64,000 bases of DNA from Lysinibacillus halotolerans. Lineage in GTDB: Bacteria > Bacillota > Bacilli > Bacillales_A > Planococcaceae. The DNA is taken from contig NZ_RHLQ01000013.1 of NCBI RefSeq assembly GCF_003711845.1, forward strand, positions 1 to 64,000, written 5' to 3'. Each line of letters begins with the position of its first letter. The stretch's first letter is position 1. Shown one piece after another: positions 9,377 to 17,478 of this stretch. A program made the position numbers and the translations under genes. The notes beneath the pieces were generated by a model. The model saw only the letters and a program-made list of their open reading frames with translations. It was not told the DNA's origin and searched no databases.

Positions 9377-10395
9377 AAGTCGCTTTAGAAAAAACATCGC
9401 CAAAAGAAAATACTGATTCAAAGGTGCTCCTAGAACTCCAAGGCATTAAAAAATATTTTCCTATTAAAGGTGGCGTTCTGCAACGGAAACAAGGCGATGT
9501 CAAAGCGGTGGAGAATGTTTCCCTTAAGCTTTTTGAAGGGGAGAGTTTAGGAGTAGTAGGTGAATCGGGGTGCGGAAAATCAACATTAGGTAGAGCTATT
9601 TTAGGATTAGAAGAGTTAACCGATGGTAAAATCTTTTTTCAAGGTACTGAAATTCAAGATTTAAAGAGAAAAGAAAAGCTTCGGTTTGTAAAACAAATGC
9701 AAATGATTTTCCAAGATCCCTTTGCCTCATTGAACCCCCGTCAACGAATTGGTCATGCGTTGGAGGAAGTGTTCACGATGCATACAGACATGTCGGCAAA
9801 GGAAAAAAGGGAAGCGGTCATTAGTTTATTAGAAGAAGTTGGATTAAAAGAGGATCATTTTTATAAATATCCCCATGAATTTAGTGGGGGGCAACGTCAA
9901 CGGATAGGTATTGCCCGTGCCATTGCCTTAAATCCTTCCTTTGTCATTTGTGACGAAGCGGTTTCGGCCCTTGATGTGTCCGTTCAAGCTCAAGTATTAA
10001 AGTTGTTAAAGACATTACAGGAGAAATATCAGCTTTCTTATTTGTTCATTTCCCATGACTTAGGTGTCGTACGTTATTTCTGTGATCGGGTGCTTGTTAT
10101 GTATTTAGGTAATACGGTGGAACTTGGTACAGTAAAAGACTTGTTTGATAAGCCTCTTCATCCATACACGCAAGCATTATTATCGGCGATTCCAAGACCT
10201 ACCGTTAATCGGAATCGTTCGAGAATTCGTCTTCAAGGGGATTTACCAAATCCGGCAAATCCGCCTAGTGGTTGTCCGTTTCATACGAGATGTCCAATTG
10301 CAACGGAAAAATGTTCAGCTGAAAAACCGGAGTGGAAAGAATACGGACCAAATCATTTTGCTGCCTGTCATTTTGCAGGTCAGTCTATATTGTAA
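9373..10395 (+). CDS. Peptide ABC transporter ATPase (DppF-like)
   Basis: A 340-residue partner ATPase: YFPIKGGVLQRKQGDVKAVENVSL at the N-terminus is the classic DppF/OppF signature, then Walker A GESGCGKS, signature [15 protein letters not shown], Walker B FVICDEAVSALDVS and a C-terminal Cys cluster (GCPFHTRCPIATEKC). ATG 9373 overlaps the upstream stop (ATGA) and has GAGGGGGTGA upstream, so an earlier in-frame GTG at 9346 is not needed. It completes the importer. About 115 bp with competing weak hairpins follow before the hydrolase gene. Confidence 0.9.
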   Translation: MKVALEKTSPKENTDSKVLLELQGIKKYFPIKGGVLQRKQGDVKAVENVSLKLFEGESLGVVGESGCGKSTLGRAILGLEELTDGKIFFQGTEIQDLKRKEKLRFVKQMQMIFQDPFASLNPRQRIGHALEEVFTMHTDMSAKEKREAVISLLEEVGLKEDHFYKYPHEFSGGQRQRIGIARAIALNPSFVICDEAVSALDVSVQAQVLKLLKTLQEKYQLSYLFISHDLGVVRYFCDRVLVMYLGNTVELGTVKDLFDKPLHPYTQALLSAIPRPTVNRNRSRIRLQGDLPNPANPPSGCPFHTRCPIATEKCSAEKPEWKEYGPNHFAACHFAGQSIL

Positions 10396-10509
10396 AGAAA
10401 ACTCCTCCTACGAAAATAGTAGGGGGAATATTAGTTTCGTAGTAAACTATATTTAAACAAATGAAACTTGGTACTATGTAGTTGAATGTTGTTTATAGGA
10501 GGAATGTTC

Positions 10510-12114
10510 ATGGATTATTTATTTCACCCATTTGCATCAAAACGACATACCGTTTTTGCTAAAAAGGGGATGGTGGCTACTTCACAGCCATTAGCAGCAC
10601 AAGCAGGATTAGAAATTTTACAAAAGGGTGGGAATGCGATTGATGCAGCCATTGCGACAGCGGCTGCTTTAACTGTTGTTGAACCGACTTCAAACGGAAT
10701 CGGTGGTGATGCTTTTGCGTTAGTATGGATCAAAGATCAATTGCATGGATTGAATGCTTCGGGTCCTTCTCCACAATCTATATCAGCTCATGCAGTTAAG
10801 GAGTTAGGGTTTGACAAAATGCCAGTACATGGTGTTATTCCGGTTACCGTTCCGGGTGTCCCAGCTGCATGGGCGGCATTGGCAAAACGTTTTGGGCGTC
10901 TACCATTATTAGAATCATTAAAACCAGCAATCCGCTATGCGGAAGAAGGATATCCGTTAACGCCGATTTTAGGGAAATATTGGCGTATCGCCTATAACAA
11001 ATTTAAAACGACTTTTGCAACAGAAGAATTTGATGCATGGTTTGAAACTTTTGCTCCAAATGGAAGAGCCCCTGAAATAGGGGAAGTTTGGAAATCACCG
11101 GGTCATGCTGCAACACTGAAGTCAATTGGGGAAACGGAAGGCCGCTCCTTCTATGAAGGAGAACTTGCTGATAAAATTGATTCATTTATGAAACAGCATA
11201 ATGGATTTTTAACGAAAAGTGATTTAAGCCAATTTGAACCCCAATGGGTAACGCCGATTTCCACCAATTATAGAGGCTATGATGTTTGGGAAATTCCACC
11301 TAATGGGCAAGGAATGGTAGCTCTTATGGCATTAAATATATTCGAAAAATTACCAACGCCCCAATGGCAAAGCGCGGAAACGATCCATCATCAAATTGAG
11401 TCGATGAAACTGGCTTTTACAGATGGTCAAGCATATATAACAGAACCGGAGGAAATGCCGATTTCTGTTGAAGAATTATTGTCTGATCGTTATGCAGAAA
11501 GACGCAGCCAAATGATTGGTGATGAGGCCCTTGATCCGCAACCTGTTGAATTAGTAAAGGGTGGTACTGTCTATTTAGCTGCTGCAGATGAAGAAGGAAA
11601 TATGATTTCCTATATTCAAAGTAATTATATGGGCTTTGGTTCGGGAATCGTTATCCCGGGAACGGGCATAGCGATGCAAAATCGTGGAGCAGACTTTAGT
11701 TTAGATGAATCCCATCCGAACGTGTTAAAGCCTGGTAAGAGAACATATCATACGATTATTCCAGGATTTTTAACGAAGGACGGGCAAGCAGTCGGACCAT
11801 TTGGTGTAATGGGTGGTTATATGCAGCCTCAAGGCCATTTCCAAGTTGTAACGAACACGATTGATTATTTATTAAATCCTCAAGCAGCTTTAGATATGCC
11901 AAGATGGCAATGGATGAAGGGTAAAACGGTACACGTGGAGCCGGAGTTCCCGAACTACTTAGTTCAGGCGCTTGCACGTAAAGGTCATGATGTGCATGTA
12001 ACTTCGGATGGTGGTAGTTTTGGGCGTGGTCAAATTATTTGGCGAAATCCAGAAACTGGAGTATTGCAAGGTGGAACAGAATCCCGTACAGATGGAGCAA
12101 TAGCGGCTTGGTAA
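10510..12114 (+). CDS. Gamma-glutamyltransferase family Ntn-hydrolase (YwrD-like)
   Basis: A 534-residue member of the gamma-glutamyltransferase family. GGNAIDAAIATAAALTVVEPTSNGIGGDAF at the N-terminus (residues about 38-68) is diagnostic. Autoprocessing is expected before Thr353 in KGGTVYLAAADEEG, giving large and small subunits; a Gly-rich loop MGFGSGIVIPGTGIAMQNRG and GPFGVMGGYMQPQGH follow. No signal peptide is present, so it is probably cytoplasmic like B. subtilis YwrD, unlike secreted Ggt. Expected reaction: hydrolysis or transfer of gamma-glutamyl groups. AGGAGGAA at 10497-10504 supports ATG 10510. Being next to a peptide importer, it probably processes the imported peptide (inference). 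Confidence 0.88.
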   Translation: MDYLFHPFASKRHTVFAKKGMVATSQPLAAQAGLEILQKGGNAIDAAIATAAALTVVEPTSNGIGGDAFALVWIKDQLHGLNASGPSPQSISAHAVKELGFDKMPVHGVIPVTVPGVPAAWAALAKRFGRLPLLESLKPAIRYAEEGYPLTPILGKYWRIAYNKFKTTFATEEFDAWFETFAPNGRAPEIGEVWKSPGHAATLKSIGETEGRSFYEGELADKIDSFMKQHNGFLTKSDLSQFEPQWVTPISTNYRGYDVWEIPPNGQGMVALMALNIFEKLPTPQWQSAETIHHQIESMKLAFTDGQAYITEPEEMPISVEELLSDRYAERRSQMIGDEALDPQPVELVKGGTVYLAAADEEGNMISYIQSNYMGFGSGIVIPGTGIAMQNRGADFSLDESHPNVLKPGKRTYHTIIPGFLTKDGQAVGPFGVMGGYMQPQGHFQVVTNTIDYLLNPQAALDMPRWQWMKGKTVHVEPEFPNYLVQALARKGHDVHVTSDGGSFGRGQIIWRNPETGVLQGGTESRTDGAIAAW

Positions 12115-12725
12115 AAACTGTAGAGAAAGAACAGGCACCTGAGTCCCTAACTCCTGAACCACCACGCCCTTATTGGAAAAGAAATTGGGATATTATTGTC
12201 GCCTTCTTTCGAGTAGGAATGTTAGGCTTTGGAGGGGGGCCATCTGCTATTCCCCTTGTGCATCAAGAAGCCGTAAAAAAATATAAATGGATGACAGATG
12301 AGGAATTTTCGGATACATTAGCTATTGCTAACACGCTTCCAGGACCAATTGCTACGAAAATGGGCGGTTATATTGGCTATCGTGTTGCCGGTGTCGTTGG
12401 TTGTATCGGTGCCTTGCTTGCAACGGTTGCTCCAACTGCCATCATCATGATTTTTTTACTGCAAGTTTTACAAAAATTTAAAGATATACCATGGGTACAA
12501 CATATGTCCATGTCAGTTGTACCTGTTGTCGCTGTAATGCTTGCGACGATGACGTGGGATTTTATAAAAAAATCAGGGGAAACCCTTGGCTGGTTAAAAG
12601 GATCAATTTTTATATTTTGTGCTTTACTTTTAACGGAATTACTTCAAATTCATCCAGCAATCGTGATTTTAGCTTTAATTATTTACGTGTTTCTTCCCTT
12701 TAGCCGAAGGGGGTTAAAGAAATGA
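12108..12725 (+). CDS. Chromate transporter family protein, half-size (first of pair)
   Basis: A single-domain ChrA protein of about 205 residues. The hallmark FGGGPSAIPLVHQEAV and LANTLPGPIATKMGGYIGYR-type motif are both clear, with about five to six membrane helices after a 30-residue Pro/Glu-rich leader. The only suitable start is TTG 12108, which overlaps the hydrolase stop (TTGGTAA); a GGAG lies about 11 bp upstream. Family proteins efflux chromate with protons, but half-size pairs in Bacillota may carry other anions. Its coupling to a peptide importer and hydrolase operon suggests export of a by-product, which is inference only. Confidence 0.85.
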   Translation: MVKTVEKEQAPESLTPEPPRPYWKRNWDIIVAFFRVGMLGFGGGPSAIPLVHQEAVKKYKWMTDEEFSDTLAIANTLPGPIATKMGGYIGYRVAGVVGCIGALLATVAPTAIIMIFLLQVLQKFKDIPWVQHMSMSVVPVVAVMLATMTWDFIKKSGETLGWLKGSIFIFCALLLTELLQIHPAIVILALIIYVFLPFSRRGLKK

Positions 12726-13282
12726 TATATTGGGAAATTTTCTGGGCCTTCTTTATATCGAGTATTTTAGGTTATGGTGGTGGACCGGCTTCCATTCCGT
12801 TAGTAGAAAAGGAAGTTGTAGACCATTACGGCTGGCTGACAAACCAGGAATTTAGTGAAGTGTTAGCGGTTGGTAACTCATTACCTGGACCGATTGCTAC
12901 GAAACTTGCTGCCTACATTGGCTATACAGAAGGTGGTTTCCTTGGTAGTTTTATAGGTTTGTTTGCTACAGTAGCCCCATCCATTATTTTAATGTTGCTG
13001 TTAATGGCGGTCTTACTGAAACATAAAGATAAGCCTCAAGTTAAAAATATTAGCGTTGTAGTACGGCCGGTCATAGCTGTTCTACTAGGTGTAATGACGT
13101 TCGATTTTGCAAAAGATAGTGTTGTAAGTCTAGGACTCATTTATACAATCATTTTATTAGTAGGAAGTTATGTATTACTTGAAAAATTGAAATGGCATCC
13201 AGCGCTAGTTATTCTTATTGCGCTTGTAATAGGTGCAGTAACTGGTTTATACAATTCCGGGGAATTAACCTTCGGATTTTAA
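12722..13282 (+). CDS. Chromate transporter family protein, half-size (second of pair)
   Basis: A 186-residue partner of the preceding protein. YGGGPASIPLVEKEVV and GNSLPGPIATKLAAYIGY repeat the same signature, as expected for a heterodimer of two short-chain ChrA subunits. ATG 12722 overlaps the upstream stop (ATGA), so translation is coupled. A strong terminator follows at 13298-13330, closing a transcription unit that can run from 4851. Confidence 0.87.
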   Translation: MIYWEIFWAFFISSILGYGGGPASIPLVEKEVVDHYGWLTNQEFSEVLAVGNSLPGPIATKLAAYIGYTEGGFLGSFIGLFATVAPSIILMLLLMAVLLKHKDKPQVKNISVVVRPVIAVLLGVMTFDFAKDSVVSLGLIYTIILLVGSYVLLEKLKWHPALVILIALVIGAVTGLYNSGELTFGF

Positions 13283-13297
13283 AGTGAATGCCTAAAG

Positions 13298-13330
13298 AAG
13301 TTCAACCGATATTCTGGTTGAACTTTTTTT
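13298..13330 (+). terminator. Intrinsic terminator of the peptide-ABC/GGT/ChrA operon
   Basis: A perfect 10-bp stem AAGTTCAACC/GGTTGAACTT (13298-13307 with 13316-13325), 8-base loop and T run. Confidence 0.9.
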
Positions 13331-13589
13331 GTTTTCCGAGTTTATAAGATTTATTTAATATAGTATCGCTCGAAAAAGAATTTTCTAATTTTTAGCTACC
13401 GAAAATGCATGAAAACTATTGGAAGTTCAAAATAGTAAATTTTTTACGTAATCTTTTTACACTTTGTCTAATGTATATGACAATTTCCTCGCTATATAAT
13501 TATGTAAACAATCTTCACATATTGAGTGATAAAATCTGCCATTAAATAATTGGTTATTCCGACAATGGAATGGAGAAGGAGAGATGTTC
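13331..13589. other. Promoter region of the NitT/TauT-type ABC operon
   Basis: An AT-rich non-coding stretch. TATAAT lies at 13495-13500; no -35 box is at ideal spacing. I looked for a TPP or FMN riboswitch core, which might be expected for a THI5-type importer, and saw neither. Confidence 0.4.
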
Positions 13590-14372
13590 ATGACAATAAC
13601 GAAAATAGACAGTCCGGAAATTATGATGAGTCAAGTAAGTATGTGTTACAAAACGAATTCAACTGAAGTACTGGCGTTAAAAGAAGTGACAGTAAATATT
13701 CAAAAGGGGGAGTTTGTATCTTTACTCGGACCGTCCGGTTGTGGGAAAACGACATTGCTTCGTATAATGGCAGATTTATTGCAACCTACAAGTGGTGAAA
13801 TTACTATCTCAGGCGGAACAGCAAAAGAGGCTCGATTGGCACGGAAATATGGTATCGTTTTTCAAAGTCCTGTTTTGTATGATTGGCGAAAAGTTAAAAA
13901 GAATATTACATTGCCATTGGAAATGATAGGGCTACAAAAAGAAGAACGGGAAGAGAGGGCTGAACGATTACTAGAATTAATAGGACTCTCAAAATTTAAA
14001 GATCAATACCCTTGGCAATTAAGTGGTGGAATGCAGCAGCGTGTAGCCATTGCAAGGGCATTAGCCATTGAGCCGGAGATTCTACTAATGGACGAGCCTT
14101 TTTCTGCATTAGATGAATTTTCCCGGGAGCGATTAAATGAAGAACTGCTTTCCATCTGGTCTAAGGTAGGTAGTACCGTTGTTTTCGTTACCCATAGTAT
14201 CCCCGAAGCGGTATTTTTATCAGACCGTGTTTTTGTTCTATCCCCACATCCAGGAAGATTATCGAAAGTAGTAAATATACCCCTACCTCGTCCAAGAAGA
14301 GAGGAAATGAGAAACAGTCCCGAATTTTATCAACTAATATCTGACATTCGTCAAAGTTTTGAAGGAGTGTAG
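13590..14372 (+). CDS. NitT/TauT-type ABC transporter ATPase
   Basis: A 260-residue ATPase of the SsuB/TauB/ThiZ group: Walker A GPSGCGKT, Q-loop VFQSPVLYDWRKVKKN, signature [15 protein letters not shown], Walker B ILLMDEPFSALDE and switch VTHSIPEAVFLSDR. AAGGAGA places the start at ATG 13590 rather than 13584. Three genes after it supply two permeases and a THI5-type lipoprotein, so it powers one importer. The substrate is unknown: pyrimidine precursor, riboflavin-like, sulfonate or another small organic molecule are all possible for this family. Confidence 0.88.
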   Translation: MTITKIDSPEIMMSQVSMCYKTNSTEVLALKEVTVNIQKGEFVSLLGPSGCGKTTLLRIMADLLQPTSGEITISGGTAKEARLARKYGIVFQSPVLYDWRKVKKNITLPLEMIGLQKEEREERAERLLELIGLSKFKDQYPWQLSGGMQQRVAIARALAIEPEILLMDEPFSALDEFSRERLNEELLSIWSKVGSTVVFVTHSIPEAVFLSDRVFVLSPHPGRLSKVVNIPLPRPRREEMRNSPEFYQLISDIRQSFEGV

Positions 14373-14375
14373 CCG

Positions 14376-15179
14376 ATGAAGTGGCAAGTGTATCGAAGTC
14401 GATGGGTTCCTACGATCATGTTAGTTATCGGTTTATTGTTTCTTTGGGAGTTTCTTTCTTGGCTTTTATTAACGTTAGATGTTCCATTAGCCCAATCGAA
14501 AGTTCCTTATATTCATGAATTAGTTATCACCTTTACCCAATATTCCGGAACCCTTTTTTCGGAAGGTTCGGTTACCTTGGCCAATGCTTCCCTAGGATTT
14601 CTTTTAGGGGCTGTTGGAGGAATTGTATTAGCTATTTTGATGAGTCTGACAAAATGGTTAGAACAACTCGCCTTTCCTTATGCTGTAGCTTCCCAAATGA
14701 TTCCTATTCTAGGTTTAGCACCGATTGTGTATGGTATTTTTCGAGATGAACAATTAGCCAGAATTTTGATTGCAGCTTATACAACCTTTTTCCCTGTTAC
14801 TCTAAATATGTTACGAGGTTTGCGCAGTGCTGAACCTTCCTCCCTTGAACTAATGTACTCCTATGCAGCAAAAAAGTGGACCATTTATACCCGGCTTCGC
14901 TTTCCACAGGCATTGCCAAGTCTTTTTACGGGGTTAAAAATTGCAGCACCTTTAGCTGTTACAGGTGCGATTTTAGTAGAGTTAATGGGTGCAACAAAAG
15001 GATTAGGGGTGCTTATGCTTCGTAATCTTTACTATGGCCCTTCCCATAATTATATGTTTTGGCTAACCGTTCTTTTTGCTGCTTTCTTAGGAATAGTAAG
15101 TTATTTCATTGTTACTGTTATAGAGCGAATAGTCACCCCATGGCAACCGGAATTTCGAAAGTCAGGAGGAGATAAATAG
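14376..15179 (+). CDS. NitT/TauT-type ABC transporter permease 1
   Basis: A 267-residue BPD-type permease with about six helices. The EAA-loop region reads LELMYSYAAKKWTIYTRLRF-like, followed by FTGLKIAAPLAVTGAILVELM, as in SsuC/ThiX. AAGGAG precedes ATG 14376, four bases after the ATPase stop. It shares the LMYSYAAKK motif with the next gene product, so the channel is probably a heterodimer rather than the usual homodimer of this class. Confidence 0.87.
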   Translation: MKWQVYRSRWVPTIMLVIGLLFLWEFLSWLLLTLDVPLAQSKVPYIHELVITFTQYSGTLFSEGSVTLANASLGFLLGAVGGIVLAILMSLTKWLEQLAFPYAVASQMIPILGLAPIVYGIFRDEQLARILIAAYTTFFPVTLNMLRGLRSAEPSSLELMYSYAAKKWTIYTRLRFPQALPSLFTGLKIAAPLAVTGAILVELMGATKGLGVLMLRNLYYGPSHNYMFWLTVLFAAFLGIVSYFIVTVIERIVTPWQPEFRKSGGDK

Positions 15180-16052
15180 ATGGGAGAAAAAATTGCTGAT
15201 CATAAGACGTGGGTCGAATCATCTGTTGAACAAGAAACGTCCTCTCTTCCTTTTACATTTTCAATCTCTCAAAAAAGAACAAGTAGAAAGAAGAATGTAC
15301 GTAAAGTTCTCTTACCTCTTATAGCGGGTATTTTGTTTTTATTATTATGGCAATATCAAGTTTTTCACCGTATTTTCCAGTTAGAAACTTATCAATTACC
15401 GATTCCCACAAGTATTGGAGAAGCCTTCGTTGAAAATTTTAGTACCCTTATTTCCTTCACAGGCTATACATTAACGGAAGCCTTCTTCGGAATGGTTATT
15501 GGATCAGCACTCGGGTTTCTTTGGGCAATACTTGCGGCAGCTTTTCCAAAATGGGGGAAAAGTGCATTAATGTTAATCGTCGCTTTCAATGCGGTTCCAA
15601 TTGTTGCTTTAGCACCGATTATGAATCTCTGGTTTGGCAATGGAATTGGCTCAAGAATAGCAATTGTTACAATAACGACAATGGCCGCTATGGCAATAAA
15701 TACGTATAAAGGGTTAATGAATGTAAATCCACTTGCATTAGATTTAATGTATTCCTACGCAGCTAAAAAAACTAAAGTATTTCGATATTTAAGAATCACC
15801 AATAGCCTACCATATATATTTACTGCTTTAAAAATTAATACGACGGCAAGCATGATTGGTGCCCTTGTTGGTGAGTTTTTCTACTCTTCAAAAGGATTAG
15901 GTTATTTACTTTCCAACTCAATTAAAATTGCTCAAATGCCCCTTGGATGGTGTTGTATTGTCATTGCTTCGATTGGAGGGGTCCTCTTTTATTTAATAAT
16001 GGAAGGTTTAGAGAAAGTTTTCTTAAGTTGGCATACTTCTGAGAGAACGTAA
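15180..16052 (+). CDS. NitT/TauT-type ABC transporter permease 2
   Basis: A 290-residue permease, starting immediately after the stop of permease 1 (TAGATG). It has a hydrophilic cytoplasmic leader of about 40 residues rich in Ser, Thr and Lys/Arg, then about six helices and the motif LDLMYSYAAKKTKVFRYLR. It is a diverged copy of permease 1. The region before ATG 15180 reads CAGGAGGAGA, a strong ribosome site. Confidence 0.87.
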   Translation: MGEKIADHKTWVESSVEQETSSLPFTFSISQKRTSRKKNVRKVLLPLIAGILFLLLWQYQVFHRIFQLETYQLPIPTSIGEAFVENFSTLISFTGYTLTEAFFGMVIGSALGFLWAILAAAFPKWGKSALMLIVAFNAVPIVALAPIMNLWFGNGIGSRIAIVTITTMAAMAINTYKGLMNVNPLALDLMYSYAAKKTKVFRYLRITNSLPYIFTALKINTTASMIGALVGEFFYSSKGLGYLLSNSIKIAQMPLGWCCIVIASIGGVLFYLIMEGLEKVFLSWHTSERT

Positions 16053-16103
16053 TGGATTCATTTAATTTAGATAAAATGACAATGAATTAGAGGGGGAATG
16101 GGA

Positions 16104-17156
16104 ATGAAACGAAAATTTTATAGTGTTTATCGTTTATTTGCACTATTTGTACTTGTCATAGTTATGATATTGACTGCGTGTGGATCTGAAACGGAAAGTG
16201 GGACTAATTCTGAATCATCAAGTAATGGTTTAACGCCTGTTACATTGCAATTGAAGTGGGTTCCCCAAGCCCAATTTGCCGGTTATTATGTAGCGCTTGA
16301 AAAAGGATATTATGAGGAAGAAGGGCTTGATGTAACAATTGCTCCAGGTGGCCCTGACATTGTGCCGGAACAACAGGTTGCTAATGGAGCGGCACATATC
16401 GGGGTTGACTGGGTAGCAAGTTTATTACCCCATATTGAACAAGGGTTGCCTTTAGTGCAAATTGCACAAATTTATCAAGAAAGTGGATTGTTACTTATTT
16501 CGAAAAAGGATGCCGGAATTGAGTCGCCGGAAGATTTAGAAGACAAAAATGTTGGTAATTGGATGGGTGGAAATGAATTTGAACTATTAGCTTTATTTGA
16601 TAAATATGGATTTGATCCAAATAGCGATCTTTCTTTTGTAAAACAAGCTTTTACGATGGATCAGTTTTTATCGGGAGAACTAGATGCAGCATCTGCTATG
16701 ACCTATAATGAATATCATGTTGTTCTTGAATCGGGAGTTTCAGAAAGTGACTTAAATGTGATTGATATGAATGATGAAGGTGTTGCGATGCTCGAGGATA
16801 ATCTATTTGCCAATAAAGAATGGTTAGAAGAAAATAAAGAGACGGCAGCAAAATTCCTTCGGGCTTCCATTAAAGGATGGCAAGAAGCGATAAAGGATCC
16901 AGAAGGTGCAGTAGATATTATAATGGCTGAATCTGAAGAAGGAAGTAGTACAAGGGAACACCAATTGACGATGATGAAAGAAGTGGCAAAACTTGTCGTT
17001 CCAGAAGGGTTTGATCCGGAAAAGATTGGACAAACCGATGCGGAAATGTTCCAACAAACAGCAGACATCGCCCACCAATTTGGGGTAATCGAAAAACCTG
17101 CTAATGTAGAAGAGGCTTTTACGAATGAAATATTTGAGATGGCCACTTCGCAATAA
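16104..17156 (+). CDS. THI5/NMT1-like substrate-binding lipoprotein
   Basis: A 350-residue extracytoplasmic binding protein. Lipobox ILTAC with Cys26, then LQLKWVPQAQFAGYYVALEKGYYEEEGLDV, the typical N-terminal strand and helix of NMT1/THI5-like proteins. GNWMGGNEFELL near residue 150 is a likely ligand-loop segment. Yeast Thi5-type histidine/cysteine catalytic features are absent, so it is a binding protein, not a synthase. GAGGGGG at 16090-16096 supports ATG 16104. It closes the importer operon. Relatives bind hydroxymethylpyrimidine-type or flavin-type ligands; I cannot choose among them. Confidence 0.85.
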   Translation: MKRKFYSVYRLFALFVLVIVMILTACGSETESGTNSESSSNGLTPVTLQLKWVPQAQFAGYYVALEKGYYEEEGLDVTIAPGGPDIVPEQQVANGAAHIGVDWVASLLPHIEQGLPLVQIAQIYQESGLLLISKKDAGIESPEDLEDKNVGNWMGGNEFELLALFDKYGFDPNSDLSFVKQAFTMDQFLSGELDAASAMTYNEYHVVLESGVSESDLNVIDMNDEGVAMLEDNLFANKEWLEENKETAAKFLRASIKGWQEAIKDPEGAVDIIMAESEEGSSTREHQLTMMKEVAKLVVPEGFDPEKIGQTDAEMFQQTADIAHQFGVIEKPANVEEAFTNEIFEMATSQ

Positions 17157-17201
17157 TGTAAGAACAAGTATCACAAAATGAATATTATTTATAATAAGCA
17201 G

Positions 17202-17237
17202 GTAGAGGAAAACGGTATGTTTTTCTTTACTTTTTTT
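17202..17237 (+). terminator. Intrinsic terminator of the THI5-type ABC operon
   Basis: A 12-bp stem (17202-17213 with 17219-17230) containing two G-T pairs, loop GGTAT, then seven T residues. Confidence 0.85.
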
Positions 17238-17478
17238 GTGTTTTAATGTTCAGAATTTTGACAATATACAGAATGGTTGGTAGGTGTTAATATTATCCAT
17301 ATAGATATACCAATCCGAATTTTAAATTTGAAGAAGCGGACCAACGATTTACAATTCCTTTCGTACCCTTTAACGTTGGAAAAAATGTTCGGAATTTCAT
17401 TTCGTTTCTTCGCTATTCATTGTTATCTTGAATTGAAGAAACGAAAGATTATGAGCTAGTTCCATTGGGGGCGATAAA
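17238..17478. other. Non-coding region upstream of MFS transporter
   Basis: With the terminator this makes a 322-bp gene-free interval. A TTGACA sits at 17258-17263 but no -10 box lies at 16-18 bp. The reading frame at 17277-17459 has no ribosome site and no family-like pattern. Confidence 0.35.

Noticed and set aside
13331..13589. TPP or FMN riboswitch before the THI5-type importer
   Set aside because: Neither conserved core sequence is present.
17277..17459. 60-residue reading frame upstream of the MFS gene
   Set aside because: No ribosome site, no family-like pattern, and it overlaps the likely promoter region.
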